DNA from: Echinometra lucunter
Lineage: Eukaryota; Echinodermata; Echinoidea; Camarodonta; Echinometridae
Direction of reading: 5' to 3'
Length of the DNA: 64,000 nt
NCBI GenBank assembly: GCA_029962745.1
Contig: CM057151.1
Location: 33,498,818 to 33,562,817 of the forward strand
Positions 32,580 to 45,464 of this stretch are shown in pieces; the stretch's first letter is position 1, and the number at the start of each line of letters is the position of its first letter. The notes under the pieces are model-generated. The model was not told the DNA's origin, did not search any database, and was given only the letters and a program-made list of their open reading frames with translations. Position numbers and translations under genes: made by a program.

Positions 32580-33680
32580 TGAAGGACATGGTCATATGGT
32601 AAGGTCAAAGGTCAAAAACGTTAAAGACACTTAGTCGTGGGCTTCCATGAGGAATTTGACACCATGGGTGCTTGCCCAGTAACAGGTGTTGTCCATCACC
32701 ATGTGTTTTATGACCAACAGACCTTATGTAATGCTCTGTATATTCCACCCTTTGCCCCATTTGGCAAAGTCATTATCTCACTTTCCCTGGCCCGACAATG
32801 CCCGAAGCAGGCCGAAGAATTTTTATGGTGGGACAGCTTGTTTTGCTGTGCTCCAGAAATTTAGCTTCAGTACAGGTATTTCCAGTGCTTTTCACAAAGT
32901 CTGGTGTCAGCAAATTATGATCCACTCCCCATGAAAGCCCACAACTGAATGTCTTTAAAGTTTACCTGCAAGACTCTCTTATTACAGATAACTTTGCAAC
33001 TGTCTTTCACTTTTCAAACAGAGTTGAGTTGTAGATGTACTAAGGGGATGTACATGTTATGGTGCCGTCGGAGGTCACGTGATAAGGTCAAAGGTCATTT
33101 GAGGTCATATGTTAAAGTTTACCTGCAAGACTCTGTTATGACACATAACTCTGCACATGTTGCTGCAGTAGCAACCAAACTTGAGAAATAAATGCACTTG
33201 GGGTACATTCATATTATATTCATAGGTCACATGGTAAAGTCAAAGGTCATTTGAGGCCAAATGTTAAAGTTTACCTGCGATACTCTCTTATGACACATAA
33301 CTCTGCACACGTTGCTGCAATGGCAAACTTGAGAAATAGATGTACTTGGGGTATATTCATGTTATGGTGCCTTCAGAGGTCACATGGTGAAGTCAAAGGT
33401 CATTTTAGGTCAAACGTTAAAGTTTACCAGCAAGACTCTCTTATGACAGATAACTTTGCAACCTTCACTCACTTTTCAACTAAACTTTGGTTGTAGATGA
33501 ACTTGGGGGACCTGCATGTAATGCTGCCATTAGAGGTAACATGGTAAGGTCAAGGTCATTTGAGGTCATGTGTGAAAGCTTAGCTGCAAGAGTCTCATAA
33601 GACAAATAACTTTGCAACCATTGCTCCCTTTTCAATCATAATTGGGTCATAGATACACTTATAACTTATTGCCCCAGCTA
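32580..33680. repeat. DR1-motif repeat, type 2, right part
   Basis: Units with AAAGTTTACCTGCAAGACTCT, TTATGAC(A/G)(C/G)ATAACT, TGGGGTACATTCAT and AAGGTCAAAGGTCATTTGAGGTCA recur at about 32950, 33110, 33265 and 33415, a period of about 155 bp. An unrelated 300-bp stretch at 32625-32945 is inserted near the start; its origin is unknown. AAGGTCAAAGGTCA is perfect in two units and altered by one base (AAAGTCAAAGGTCA, GAAGTCAAAGGTCA) in others. Confidence 0.65.
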
Positions 33681-33714
33681 AAATGAAGTTGGCGAGGGGA
33701 CTATGAAATGGCTC

Positions 33715-33795
33715 TGTACGTGTGTGTTTGTGTGCATGCGTGTGTTTTTGTATATGTCTCTGTGTCCGTGGGTGTGTCCGGGCATATGTTTGAGT
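33715..33795 (+). repeat. GT-rich microsatellite
   Basis: Imperfect (TG)n mixed with CTCTGTGTCC words. Confidence 0.8.
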
Positions 33796-33884
33796 GTTCT
33801 CAAAATGTTGAATTTGCTTTTTCTTTGTCATTTGTTATCCAATGTTGAATCTTGATTACTTCAACTGACACAATATCGCTAATG

Positions 33885-34260
33885 GCTTGTTAGTACTTTT
33901 ATTCCAAGACAGATGTAAACTGGGGGCTATTTTCGATTTTTTTTTAGATAGCCCCTTTAATCAAATTGAGCCCCTGAATTATGTTTTCAGAAATATTTAT
34001 GCCCTGAAACATTCGAATATGGATTATTGATGTCATATTACCTAAAATAAACTTTTCACAGTAGTTTTTTGACTGTGTATAAAGAAAAGGTGCCCCTATG
34101 TGACCATTTTTTGAAGATGGCCCCCATGGCCCCCGTGAGCAGAATTTGAAATGTCTCCTTTGAATTTGTATATATTACATATATCTATATTTGTGCAAAA
34201 TTTGGTGCCATTGACCCAAAGTGCACAATTCGGCTATATTTTGTCACTATGCTGCTCCAC
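33885..34260 (-). repeat. Copy of the 12.7-kb repeat family, inverse orientation
   Basis: Reverse of the unit at about 12740-13070: it shares CCAGTTTACATCTGTCTTGGAATAAAA, the GGCTATTTT block, TTTTCACAGTAG, the GACTGTGTAT motif, TCTGCTCACGGGGGCC and the GCACAATTCGGCTAT end. It ends about 270 bp before the second DARS1 exon; the remaining 34261-34530 is plain intron with a pyrimidine-rich acceptor. Confidence 0.65.
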
Positions 34261-34530
34261 TACATATACATCATAACGTTGAAACCAAGTGTGTTTGTAT
34301 TTGAGAAGAAAAAAAGAATGAAATTCATAGCACTCTTACTTTCAAATGTATATTCCTCAGACTGTCATTGATCTGTTTCTCTTTTTTTTCTAAATTTTTT
34401 GCTTTTTTGAAAACCAGCTTTATGTCAAGATGGCTTCTTTCTTTCATACATAGCACATATTAAGTTATCCTGATATTGACAAATGTTCTTACAAAAGGAA
34501 GTAACCAGTTTTCATTCTTTATCTTGTCAG

Positions 34531-34633
34531 GCAAGCAGTGCTTCCTTGTGCTCCGACAGCAGCAGTTCAGCTGCCAGGGACTGCTTTGTGTCAGTGACAA
34601 AGTTAGCAAACCTATGGTCAAATTTGCTGCCAA
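34531..34633 (+). CDS. DARS1: Aspartyl-tRNA synthetase exon B (OB fold)
   Basis: Follows TCTTTATCTTGTCAG and precedes GTAAGT. After completing a Gly codon it encodes [20 protein letters not shown], then [13 protein letters not shown] and two bases of an Asn codon. This is the OB-fold body of animal DARS1, where the vertebrate protein also reads [12 protein letters not shown]. Length 103 bases, with phases that fit exons A and C exactly. The intron before it is 23.6 kb, exceptionally long for this gene part and built of transposons. The tandem array in the next intron starts only 0.7 kb downstream. Confidence 0.93.
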
Positions 34634-35329
34634 GTAAGTTGATAAGCCAAGTATGTACAAATAGGAGCCTATCACCCAAGGGAACCAGGTGGTCCCTGTA
34701 TTAAACATATCCCAATTAGAAAAATCAGAAGCCCACTGATTAACTTATAGCAGTACAGCATTTTCTAAAGGTATGAATTAATCAGCCTTCCCTTCTCAAA
34801 TTGGCAACAATTATTCTTTTCTCCCACTCCTCCATAGTTTGAAAAAAGAAAAGAAAATATATATAACATGAACTAGTTTGAAAGAAAATTGAAAAAATTA
34901 ACAGAAAATTGCGAATTTACACATGAAAATAGTAATTATATATTTTAAATTAAACCAATTTAGAGAGTTTAAGGATGTTCCACAGTTAAAATGAAATCCA
35001 TGTCTTTTTTCCAAATTTTGCATAGAGTTACTGTGGTACCTATGTAGGCCAAAAATGCTAGAAATAATACAGGTTCATGTGCTTATTTTTTTTTCTATGG
35101 GACTTTGAAGTTGCCTTAATTGGATGACAGATAAAATAACGCAATCAGGAGATTTAGGCCTCTATTAGACCTCACGATTTCGACAAACGAGTATAAATCA
35201 CTTTCACTCTGTCAAAACCCTATTAAACTTCATCAGACCTTCCAGATTTGTAGCGAAATTTATGACAAAGGTGGAAAGACTCTTTAAACTGGGCTGTCTG
35301 TACTTCTCTTTAAACTAGCAGTGGCGAAA
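34634..35329. other. Intronic sequence before the satellite array
   Basis: AT-rich intron without recognisable elements up to about 35330, where the first diverged satellite unit begins. Confidence 0.4.
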
Positions 35330-38300
35330 ATGGTGCCAAAAAGGACAAAAAACATATCTTAGAGGCTTGGAATCTAGATTAAAAATGAAAAGGACAGTTT
35401 AAGCTGCACTTTATTCAAAATCCATGCCATTTTCATGAAAGTTTGCAAAGTTGTAGAGGAATGCCTACTTAAGGGGTAAACATATTAAACAAGGGGGGTT
35501 CATGTGCTCGTTTTCAAGCTGTCGGCGCCCTAATGACTGCGAATTGGCTTGAAAACCACAAAAACGCGCCAAAAATACTGAATCTAATTGAAAATATGGC
35601 TGATTCAATTTTATGGCCCCAAACATTCAAAACCCATGTCATATTCGTCTTTCTCTCTAGAATTGTACAGGAAAGTATACTGAAGAGATTAAAACATTAA
35701 AAAAGTGGGGTCCATGTGCTTGTTTTTGAACTATCGTCGCCCTAATATTTACAAATTGGCTTGAAAACCACAAAAACGCGCCAAAAACATGCAAAAGGCT
35801 GAGGATCTAATCCACACATGCAAAAGGCTGAGAATCTAATCCAAAATACGGCCGATTCAGTTTTATGGCCCCAAACATTCAAAACCCATGTCATATTCGT
35901 CTTTCTCTCTAGAATTGTAGAGGAGAGTATACTGAAGAGATTAAAACATTAAAAAAAAGTAGGGTCTGTGTGCTTCTTTTTGAAATATCGTCGCCCTAAT
36001 AGTTGCGAATAGGCCTGAAAACCAGAAAAACATGCAAAATGTTGAGAATCTAATCCAAAATACAGGCGATTCAATTTATCTCTTTATGGCCCCAAACATT
36101 CAAAACCCATGTCATATTCATCATTCTCTCTAGAATTGTAGAGGAGAGTATACTGAAGAGATTAAAACATTAAAAAAAGTGGGGTCCGTGTGCTTGTTTT
36201 TGAAATATCGTCGCCCTAATAGTTGCGAATCGGCTTGAAAACCACAAAAACGCGCCCAAAACATGCAAAATGTTGAGAATCTAATCCAAAATACAGCCGA
36301 TTCAATTTTATGGCCCCAAACTTGCAAAACCCATGTCATATTCATCTTTCTCTATAGAATTGTAGAGGAAAGTATACTGAAGAGATTGAAACATTAAAAA
36401 AGTGGGGTCCATGTGTTTGTTTTTGGACTTATCGTCGCCCTAATGGCTGCGAATCGGCTTGAAAACCACAAAAACGCGGCAGAAACACTGAGAATCTAAT
36501 TAAAAATACGGCCGATTAAATTTTATGGTCCCAAAGATTCAAAACCCATGTCATATTCGTCTTTCTCTCTAGAATTGTAGAGGAAAGTATACTGAAGAGA
36601 TAAAAACATTAAAAAAGTTGGGTCCATGTGCTTGTTTTTGAACTTATGGTCGCCCTAATATTTGTGAATTGGCTTCAAAACCACAAAAACGTGCCAAAAA
36701 CATGCAAAAGGCTGAGGATCTAATCCAAAATATGGCCGATTCAATCTTATGGCCCCAAACATTCAAAACCCATATCATATTCATATTTCTCTCTAGAATT
36801 GTAGAGGAGAGTATACTGAAGAGATTAAAACATTAAAAAAGTGGGGACCATGTGCTTGTTTTTGAACTTATCGTCGCCCCAATGGCTGCGAATCGGCTTG
36901 AAAACCACAAAAACGCGCCAAAAACACTGAGAATCTAATTAAAAATACGGCCGATTAAATTTTATGGTCCCAAACATTCAAAACCCATGTCATATTCGTC
37001 TTTCTCTCTAGAATTGTAGAGGAGAGTATACTGAAGAGATTAAAACATTAAAAAAAGTGGGGTCCGTGTGCTTGTTTTTGAACTTATCGTCGCCCTAATA
37101 GTTGCGAATAGGCCTGAAAACCAGAAAAACATGCAAAATGTTGAGAATCTAATCCAAAATACAGGCGATTCATTTTTATCTGTTTATGGCCCCAAACATT
37201 CAAAACCCATGTCATATTCATCATTCTCTCTAGAATTGTAGAGGAGAGTATACTGAAGAGATTAAAACATTAAAAAAAGTGGGGTCCGTGTGCTTGTTTT
37301 TGAAATATCGTCGCCCTAATAGTTGCGAATCGGCTTGAAAACCACAAAAATGCGCCAAAAACACTGAGAATCTAATTAAAAATACGGCCGATTAAATTTT
37401 ATGGTCCCAAACATTCAAAACCCATGTCATATTCGTCTTTCTCTCTAGAATTGTAGAGGAGAGTATACTGAAGAAATTAGAACATTAGAAAAAGTGGGGT
37501 CCGTGTGCTTGTTTTTGAAATATCGTCGCCCTAATAGTAGCGAATCGGCTTGAAAACCACAAAAACGCGCCCAAAACATGCAAAATGTTGAGAATCTAAT
37601 CCAAAATACAGCCGATTCAATTTTATGGCCCCAAACTTGCAAAACCCATGTCATATTCATCTTTCTCTATAGAATTGTAGAGGAAAGTATACTGAAGAGA
37701 TTGAAACATTAAAAAAGTGGGTCCATGTGTTTGTTTTTGAACTTATCGTCGCCCCTAATGGCTGCGAATCGGCTTGAAAACCACAAAAACGCGGCAGAAA
37801 CACTGAGAATCTAATTAAAAATACGGCCGATTAAATTTTATGGTCCCAAACATTCAAAACCCATGTCATATTCGTCTTTCTCTCTAGAATTGTAGAGGAA
37901 AGTATACTGAAGAGATTAAAACATAAAAAAAAGTGGGGTCCGTGTGCTTGTTTTTGAACTTATCGTCGCCCTAATAGTTGCGAATAGGCCTGAAAACCAG
38001 AAAAACATGCAAAATGTTGAGAATCTAATCCAAAATACAGGCGATTCATTTTTATCTGTTTATGGCCCCAAACATTCAAAACCCATGTCATATTCATCAT
38101 TCTCTCTAGAATTGTAGAGGAGAGTATACTGAAGAGATCAAAACATTAAAAAAAGTGGGGTCCGTGTGCTTGTTTTTGAACTTATCATCGCCCTAATATT
38201 TGTGAATTGGCTTCAAAACCACAAAAACGTGCCAAAAACATGCAAAGGGCTGAGGATCTAATCCAAAATACGGCCGATTCAATCTTATGGCCCCAAACAT

Positions 38301-41300
38301 TCAAAACCCATGTCATATTCGTATTTCTCTCTAGAATTGTAGAGGAGAGTATACTGAAGAGATTAAAACATTAAAAAAAGTGGGGTCCGTGTGCTTGTTT
38401 TTGAAATATCGTCGCCCTAATAGTTGCGAATCGGCTTGAAAACCACAAAAACGCGCCAAAAACATGCAAAATGTTGAGAATCTAATCCAAAATACAGGCG
38501 ATTCAATTTTATCTCTTTATGGCCCCAAACATTCAAAACCCATGTCATATTCATCATTCTCTCTAGAATTGTAGAGGAGAGTATACTGAAGAGATTAAAA
38601 CATTAAAAAAAGTGGGGTCCGTGTGCTTGTTTTTGAAATATCGTCGCCCTAATAGTTGCGAATCGGCTTGAAAACCAGAAAAACATGCAAAATGTTGAGA
38701 ATCTAATCCAAAATACAGGCGATTCAATTTATCTCTTTATGGCCCCAAACATTCAAAACCCATGTCATATTCATCATTCTCTCTAGAATTGTAGAGGAGA
38801 GTATACTGAAGAGATTAAAACATTAAAAAAAGTGGGGTCCGTGTGCTTGTTTTTGAAATATCGTCGCCCTAATAGTTGCGAATCGGCTTGAAAACCACAA
38901 AAACGCGCCAAAAACACTGAGAATCTAATTAAAAATACGGTCGATTAAATTTTATGGTCCCAAACATTCAAAACCCATGTCATATTCGTCTTTCTCTCTA
39001 GAATTGTAGAGGAAAGTATACTGAAGAGATAAAAACATTAAAAAAGTTAGGTCCATGTGCTTGTTTTTTAACTTATCGTCGCCCTAATATTTGTGAATTG
39101 GCTTCAAAACCCCAAAACGTGCCAAAAACATGCAAAAGGCTGAGGATCTAATCCAAAATACGGCCGATTCAATCTTATGGCCCCAAACATTCAAAACCCA
39201 TGTCATATTCGTATTTCTCTCTAGAATTGTAGAGGAGAGTATACTGAAGAGATTAAAACATTAAAAAAGTGGGGTCCATGTGCTTGTTTTTGAACTTATC
39301 GTCGCCCTAATGGCTGCGAATCGGCTTGAAAACCACAAAAACGCGGCAGAAACACTGAGAATCTAATTTAAAATACGGCCGATTAAATTTTATGGTCCCA
39401 AACATTCAAAACCCATGTCATATTCGTCTTTCTCTCTAGAATTGTAGAGGAGAGTATACTGAAGAGATTAAAACATAAAAAAAAGTGGGGTCCGTGTGCT
39501 TGTTTTTGAACTTATCGTCGCCCTAATAGTTGCGAATAGGCCTGAAAACCAGAAAAACATGCAAAATGTTGAGAATCTAATCCAAAATACAGGCGATTCA
39601 TTTTTATCTGTTTATGGCCCCAAACATTCAAAACCCATGTCATATTCATCATTCTCTCTAGAAATTGTAGAGGAGAGTATACTGAAGAGATTAAAACATT
39701 AAAAAAAGTGGGGTCCGTATGCTTGTTTTTGAAATATCGTCGCCCTAATAGTTGCGAATCGGCTTGAAAACCACAAAAACGCGCCAAAAACATGCAAAAT
39801 GTTGAGAATCTAATCCAAAATACGGCCGATTCAATTTTATGGCCCCAAACTTGCAAAACCCATGTCATATTCATCTTTCTCTATAGAATTGTAGAGGAAA
39901 GTATACTGAAGAGATTGAAACATTAAAAAAGTGGGGTCCATGTGTTTGTTTTTGAACTTATCGTCGCCCTAATGGCTGCGAATCGGCTTGAAAACCACAA
40001 AAACGCGCCAAAAACACTGAGAATCTAATTAAAAATACGGCCGATTAAATTTTATGGTCCCAAAGATTCAAAACCCATGTCATATTCGTCTTTCTCTCTA
40101 GAATTGTAGAGGAAAGTATACTGAAGAGATAAAAACATTAAAAAAGTTGGGTCCATGTGCTTGTTTTTGAACTTATCGTCGCCCTAATATTTGTGAATTG
40201 GCTTCAAAACCACAAAAACGTGCCAAAAACACTGAGAATCTAATTAAAAATACGGCAGATTAAATTTTATGGTCCCAAACATTCAAAACCTATGTCATAT
40301 TCGTCTTTCTCTCTAGAATTGTAGAGGAGAGTATACTGAAGAGATTAGAACATTAAAAAAAGTGGGGTCCGTGTGCTTGTTTTTGAAATATCGTCGCCCT
40401 AATAGTTGCGAATCGGCTTGAAAACCACAAAAACGCGCCAAAAACATGCAAAATGTTGAGAATCTAATCCAAAATACAGGCGATTCAATTTTATCTCTTT
40501 ATGGCCCCAAACATTCAAAACCCATGTCATATTCATCATTCTCTCTAGAATTGTAGAGGAGAGTATACTGAAGAGATTAAAACATAAAAAAACGTGGGGT
40601 TCGTGTGCTTGTTTTTGAAATATCGTCGCCCTAATAGTTGCGAATCGGCTTGAAAACCACAAAAACGCGCCATAAACATGCAAAATGTTGAGAATCTAAT
40701 CCAAAATACGGCCGATTCAATTTTATGGCCCCAAACTTTCAAAACCCATGTCATATTCGTATTTCTCTCTAGAATTGTAGAGGAGAGTATACTGAAGAGA
40801 TTAAAACATTCAAAAAGTGGGGTCCATGTGCTTGTTTTTGAACTTATCGTCGCCCTAATGGCTGCGAATCGGCTTGAAAACCACAAAAACGTGCCAAAAA
40901 CACTGAGAATCTAATTAAAAATACGGCCGATTAAATTTTATGGTCCCAAACATTCAAAACCCATGTCATATTCGTCTTTCTTTCTAGAATTGTAGAGGAG
41001 AGTATACTGAAGAGATTAAAACATTAAAAAAAGTGGGGTCCGTATGCTTGTTTTTGAACTTATCGTCGCCCTAATAGTTGCGAATAGGCCTGAAAACCAG
41101 AAAAACATGCAAAATATTGAGAATCTAATCCAAAATACAGGCGATTCATTTTTATCTGTTTATGGCCCCAAACATTCAAAACCCATGTCATATTCATCAT
41201 TCTCTCTAGAATTGTAGAGGAGAGTATACTGAAGAGATTAAAACATTAAAAAAAGTGGGGTCCGTGTGCTTGTTTTTGAAATATCGTCGCCCTAATAGTT

Positions 41301-42290
41301 GCGAATTGGCTTGAAAACCACAAAAACGCGCCAAAAACACTGAGAATCTAATTAAAAATACGGCCGATTAAATTTTATGGTCCCAAACATTCAAAACCCA
41401 TGTCATATTCGTCTTTCTCTCTAGAATTGTAGAGGAAAGTATACTGAAGAGATAAAAACATTAAAAAAGTGGGGTCCATGTGTTTGTTTTTGAACTTATC
41501 GTCGCCCTAATGGCTGCGAATCGGCTTGAAAACCACAAAAACGCGCCAAAAACACTGAGAATCTAATTAAAAATAGGCCGATTAAATTTTATGGTCCCCA
41601 ACATTCAAAACCCATGTCATATTCGTCTTTCTCTCTAGAATTGTAGAGGAAAGTATACTGAAGAGATAAAAACATTAAAAAAGTTGGGTCCATGTGCTTG
41701 TTTATGAACTTATCGTCGCCCTAATATTTGCGAATTGGCTTGAAAACCACAAAAACGTGCCAAAAACATGCAAAAGGCCGAGGATCTAATCCAAAATAAG
41801 GCCGATTCAATTTTATGGCCCCCAAACATTCAAAACCCATGTCATATTCGTCTCTCTCTATAGAATTGTAGAGGAAAGTATACTGAAGAGATTGAAACAT
41901 TAAAAAAGTGGGATCCATGTGCTTGTTTTTGAACTATCGTCGCCCTAATATTTACGAATTGGCTTGAAAACCACAAAAAACGTGCCAAAAACATGCAAAA
42001 GGTTGAGGATCTAATCCACACATGCAAGAGGCTGAGAATCTAATCCAAAATACGGCCAATTCTGTTTTATGGCCCCAAACATTTAAAACCCATGTCATAT
42101 TCGTCTTTCTCTCTAGAATCATAGAGGAAAGTAAACTGAAGAGATTAAAACATTAAAAAAGTTGGGTCCATGTGTTTGTTTTTGAACTTATCGTCGCCCT
42201 AATATTTGCGAATTGGCTTAGAAACCACAAAAACGCGCCAAAAACATGCAAAAGGCCGAGGATCTAATCCAAAATACGGCCGAATTGGTC
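35330..42290. repeat. Intronic satellite array, about 31 units of 212-225 bp
   Basis: The word CGCCCTAAT recurs at 35526, 35738, 35992, 36212, 36436, 36651, 36874 (as CGCCCCAAT), 37091, 37312 and onward to about 42192. Each unit has TTGAAAACCACAAAAACGCGCC, a variable block, GGCCGATTNAATTTTATGG, AAAACCCATGTCATATTC, TCTCTCTAGAATTGTAGAGGA and GAGATTAAAACATTAAAAAAGTGGGGTCC. At least four unit types exist in the variable block (CATGCAAAATGTTGAG, CACTGAGAATCTAATTAAAA, GGCCTGAAAACCAG, CATGCAAAAGGCTGAGG). A diverged unit opens the array. Short open frames on both strands arise from the unit and are not genes. Confidence 0.95.
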
Positions 42291-44189
42291 CATACATGGT
42301 CCTACACTGAAATCAGTTAATCTTACATTAGTCTTTCATTAGTCTTTAAATCATTTGCTAGTCTCTGATAACATGACGTGGTGCTGAGGTAAGCTGTCAG
42401 TTATGGGAACTAATTTCACACATGCATGTTCAAATTTTATGTATACTTTTTAAAACAATGGCTGTTCTTGACACCCTGAATGCTTGTCATAGGCTTGACT
42501 GACATAGCAACAAGTAGTGTATGCAAACTTGATTCCAAGTTATTTTTGTAGTTAATAGACCTGTTTACTAACATATTCAAATTTTGTGCATACCTTTCAA
42601 TCACTAGTTGTTGTTGATAACCGGAAAGCTTGCCAAAGGCTTTCAAGACAGAGCAACAAGATTAGTAATGTTACCCAAGTAGGAAAGTACTAGTGTTTGT
42701 TCATTACTAAAAGGTTTAAGGAATATCTCCTTAGTCTATAGTGCAGACATCAGGTCCAGGTTTTCCCGAGATTATGTAAACACTTTTCATTGGACTTCTC
42801 AATTAAACACAGGAATAATGCCTGCAGAAGCAGGTAAAAATATCCCCTCAGATATGCAGTATTCAGTTTTCTGAGAGTAGGGCCTCCAAATGAGGAGTTT
42901 TCCCACTAAAGAAAGCACACGAATTGCAAATCGCTAGCAATATTCGCCACTTCACATTACATTTCATTGCACAATGCTATTGCTATTTGAACATAATCAC
43001 TGTGACCACCTTATTTGCCATTAGGCAACCTAACCAATTATATTGGTTGCCTGGCTGGCAACCAAGGAAAAAAGTGAAGTGAGAGCCCTGTGAATCTTTA
43101 CTAAAGCTTTACACAGGCTTTACAATAAATGGTAATTGTTACCATATACATGCATCGTGACGAATGTAAATCTAGTCAATTTTGTAAACCAAAACCAGCG
43201 AGAGCTAGCTGCTGCGCTCCAGGCTGGCCAGCTTGGCAGGCTCGGTGTTGCATCTGCCCTGTGATGCACTGTGAATAATCAGCTGATGACGTGCACAGCT
43301 GATCAATCAGCTGTGCACGTGACGTTTTAACCTGCGTGGTAGGGATGCGCAGAAACATAACTGTGGAACGTCCTTAATGATTAGATACACTTATTAAATG
43401 GCACAATGTACTGTTTGGTTTGGTTTGGTTTTATTTTCCATAAAATTACAAAGACATCAGATATAGACAGATAAAACAAAAACAGATGAATACAAACAAA
43501 TTTGTAAATCAAAGTTCAAAATAAAGTACGGCTGGAGTCATTATTAAAATGCCTCTGTTCTTTCTAGAGGTTCAGTATTCTTCCTAGAACTATGAAAATG
43601 GGTTTGATGTTTTCTCAGTCTGTTCCTGTATAATGTCTAATTTCTACTATTTTGGATCAAAAAATAATGTAAAAGTGTCACTAAAAGGAGACACTGTACT
43701 GATATAGATTGTTAATGACAACAAATTTGTTATTCACTGATTTTTGCTTTAACCGTAAGGAATGGAAAATGAACTTCCATAATCAAGTCAATTGACTTTT
43801 TCTTTAATTGACTGATTGTGAATTGATTGTTGGATTGGGTACATGAAATATCTCTTATGAGAACACTCTTCAAAATACATGAACCTCCATTACTTTGTTA
43901 CAAGAGGACAAACCAATTTTAGCCCAAATAATGTGTCCATCACTCTGGTTTGGGGAAAGATTTTATTGCCCATGGTGTGGGAGGGGTTAATGGAACATAA
44001 AAAGTCCTGAATTGTTTATCATGTAGTCGGTAAGTTGCTTTATAGTCTTAAGCATTCTGTGTTAGGTTAATCTTTGAGCTGCCTCGACCTTGCCCACCAT
44101 TCCATTTAGAAATATTTAAGCCATGAAGTAAATATAGGCAGAAGCATATTGGAGCTGCAGTCACATTCATCTGTTTGTTCTATGTTCAG
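42291..44189. other. Intron remainder: palindrome and LINE tail
   Basis: Mostly unassigned AT-rich intron. It contains a 15-bp perfect palindrome with a 2-base gap at 43289-43320 (see its entry) and, near 43414-43470, GGTTTGGTTTGGTTTTATTTTCC, which on the minus strand looks like a LINE 3' end with a short-repeat tail. Confidence 0.4.
43289..43320. promoter_or_regulatory. Perfect palindrome with two CAGCTG E-boxes
   Basis: ACGTGCACAGCTGAT and its exact complement ATCAGCTGTGCACGT are separated by CA. Each arm contains CAGCTG and GTGCAC, and another AATCAGCTGATGACG lies 12 bases upstream. It could bind basic helix-loop-helix dimers, extrude as a hairpin, or be the core of a small element. Function is not known. 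Confidence 0.45.
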
Positions 44190-44292
44190 TATTACAAAGG
44201 AATCTATCGTTGATGCTGAGGGAGTGATATCTTGTGTGCCTCAGCCAATTGAGAGCTGTACTCAAAAAGACATGGAACTTCAAATTGAGCAG
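44190..44292 (+). CDS. DARS1: Aspartyl-tRNA synthetase exon C (OB fold end and hinge)
   Basis: Follows GTTCTATGTTCAG and precedes GTATGA. One base completes the Asn codon, then ITKESIVDAEGVISCVPQPI and ESCTQKDMELQIEQ follow. Vertebrate DARS1 has the same INKESIVDVEG and SCTQQDVELH segments, so identity is secure. Length is 103 bases and it ends in phase 0. Confidence 0.93.
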
Positions 44293-45464
44293 GTATGATG
44301 TTCATGTTACTTGATTTCTAAGAAAACAATGAAACCTGCCTTTGTGACCACCTGCATAGAACAACAACTTGTGTATAAAGCACTTTTTTTGTTCCCATAG
44401 ATCAGTCTTGATCATTGAGACTTGTACAGAAGTAACATGCACATGACCACCATAGATAGATCTTCTCACCATAGATACTTTCAGGGCTGTTGGCAAGCAA
44501 GATTGGCGCAAAGCGCCGACTTCATGTGTGAAGGGGAGAGGTTGCTAAGTGTGATAGCTTTTGGCATAATCAATAATGGAAAGCTTAGATTACAGTTAAA
44601 TGCATCAAAACGGGACAAAAGTCATGGAATAGTATTGTTTGATTTTACTTCAAAGATCCAGAACGGATCAAATTTTATTTCAAACCAGAACACTACAGCC
44701 AAACAGCTTAGCAAAATTTCCGCTCCGATCAGTTCGCCAGCAAGCTTACTCTACAGTGTGCGGTGCTGATATGTTTGGTAGCACTGATATAAATGTAGAT
44801 ACTCTATTGTTATGGTTACGGAACCCAATGCACACAACACAAAAGTACGTGCCCTTGATTGCTAGTATTCCGATTGATGGGTATACTAGGTACAAAAAAT
44901 TCATTCGTACAATTCATTGCTTTATTTAAAGTTTAATCCCAGTGTATTCCCTGTAGATCGTTTTGGGAAAAAAAAGATTTTACAATTATCCAACATAGCT
45001 AACCAGTAATCTTTTGGAGTAAATATGAAACAAATTTTCTAAAGAGATAAATAGGCTTATGATTTTTACACATTCTGACAATGCTTATTCTTGCGAAAAT
45101 ATCCTTCATACCAACAAGAAATGCAAATACCTTTAGTTTTGAGTCTGAGTTGCCTCCTTCCATATCGTCCTTTTCATCACACTCATTAGCAGAGTGCATG
45201 TGATAAAACAAAGGAGCTTTAAAAAATACACATGAATCAGAAAAATGTGATTAACTCTGCAGAGCAAAAGATCACTCGAACATGCACCCACATATTCCAT
45301 GCAGCCAATAAAATTAAAATTGAAAACATGTGACATCGTCCCCCAACTCTCCTGTTTCAGGCATCACATGACTTAATTACTATTCAGTTGCTGTGTGAAT
45401 CTTGAAGATATTGAACCAGTCATAGTACTGTAAATTTCTTTTGCTACGCACATGCGCAATACCA
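44293..45464. other. Intronic sequence, nothing assigned
   Basis: No recognisable element. Open frames such as 44422-44769 match no family and look like chance. Confidence 0.4.

Larger units (their letters stand above)
28465..32580 (+). mobile_element. CR1-type non-LTR retrotransposon, near full length
   Basis: About 650 bases of 5' sequence are followed by a first region with a PHD-type zinc motif and an APE endonuclease, a reverse transcriptase, and a short 3' untranslated region. The order fits CR1/L2-group LINEs of deuterostomes. Several stops and frameshifts make it inactive. A small insertion at 31083-31140, ending in (ACCA)n, interrupts the polymerase frame. Confidence 0.75.

Noticed and set aside
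39512..39874. Recurrent minus-strand frames beginning MNMTWVLQVWGHK at several places in 35330-42290
   Set aside because: They come from the satellite unit itself; stops and frame changes vary by unit and no conserved domain is visible.
35330..42290. CRISPR-like array
   Set aside because: Units are long contiguous tandem repeats without short direct repeats and unique spacers, and the genome is eukaryotic.
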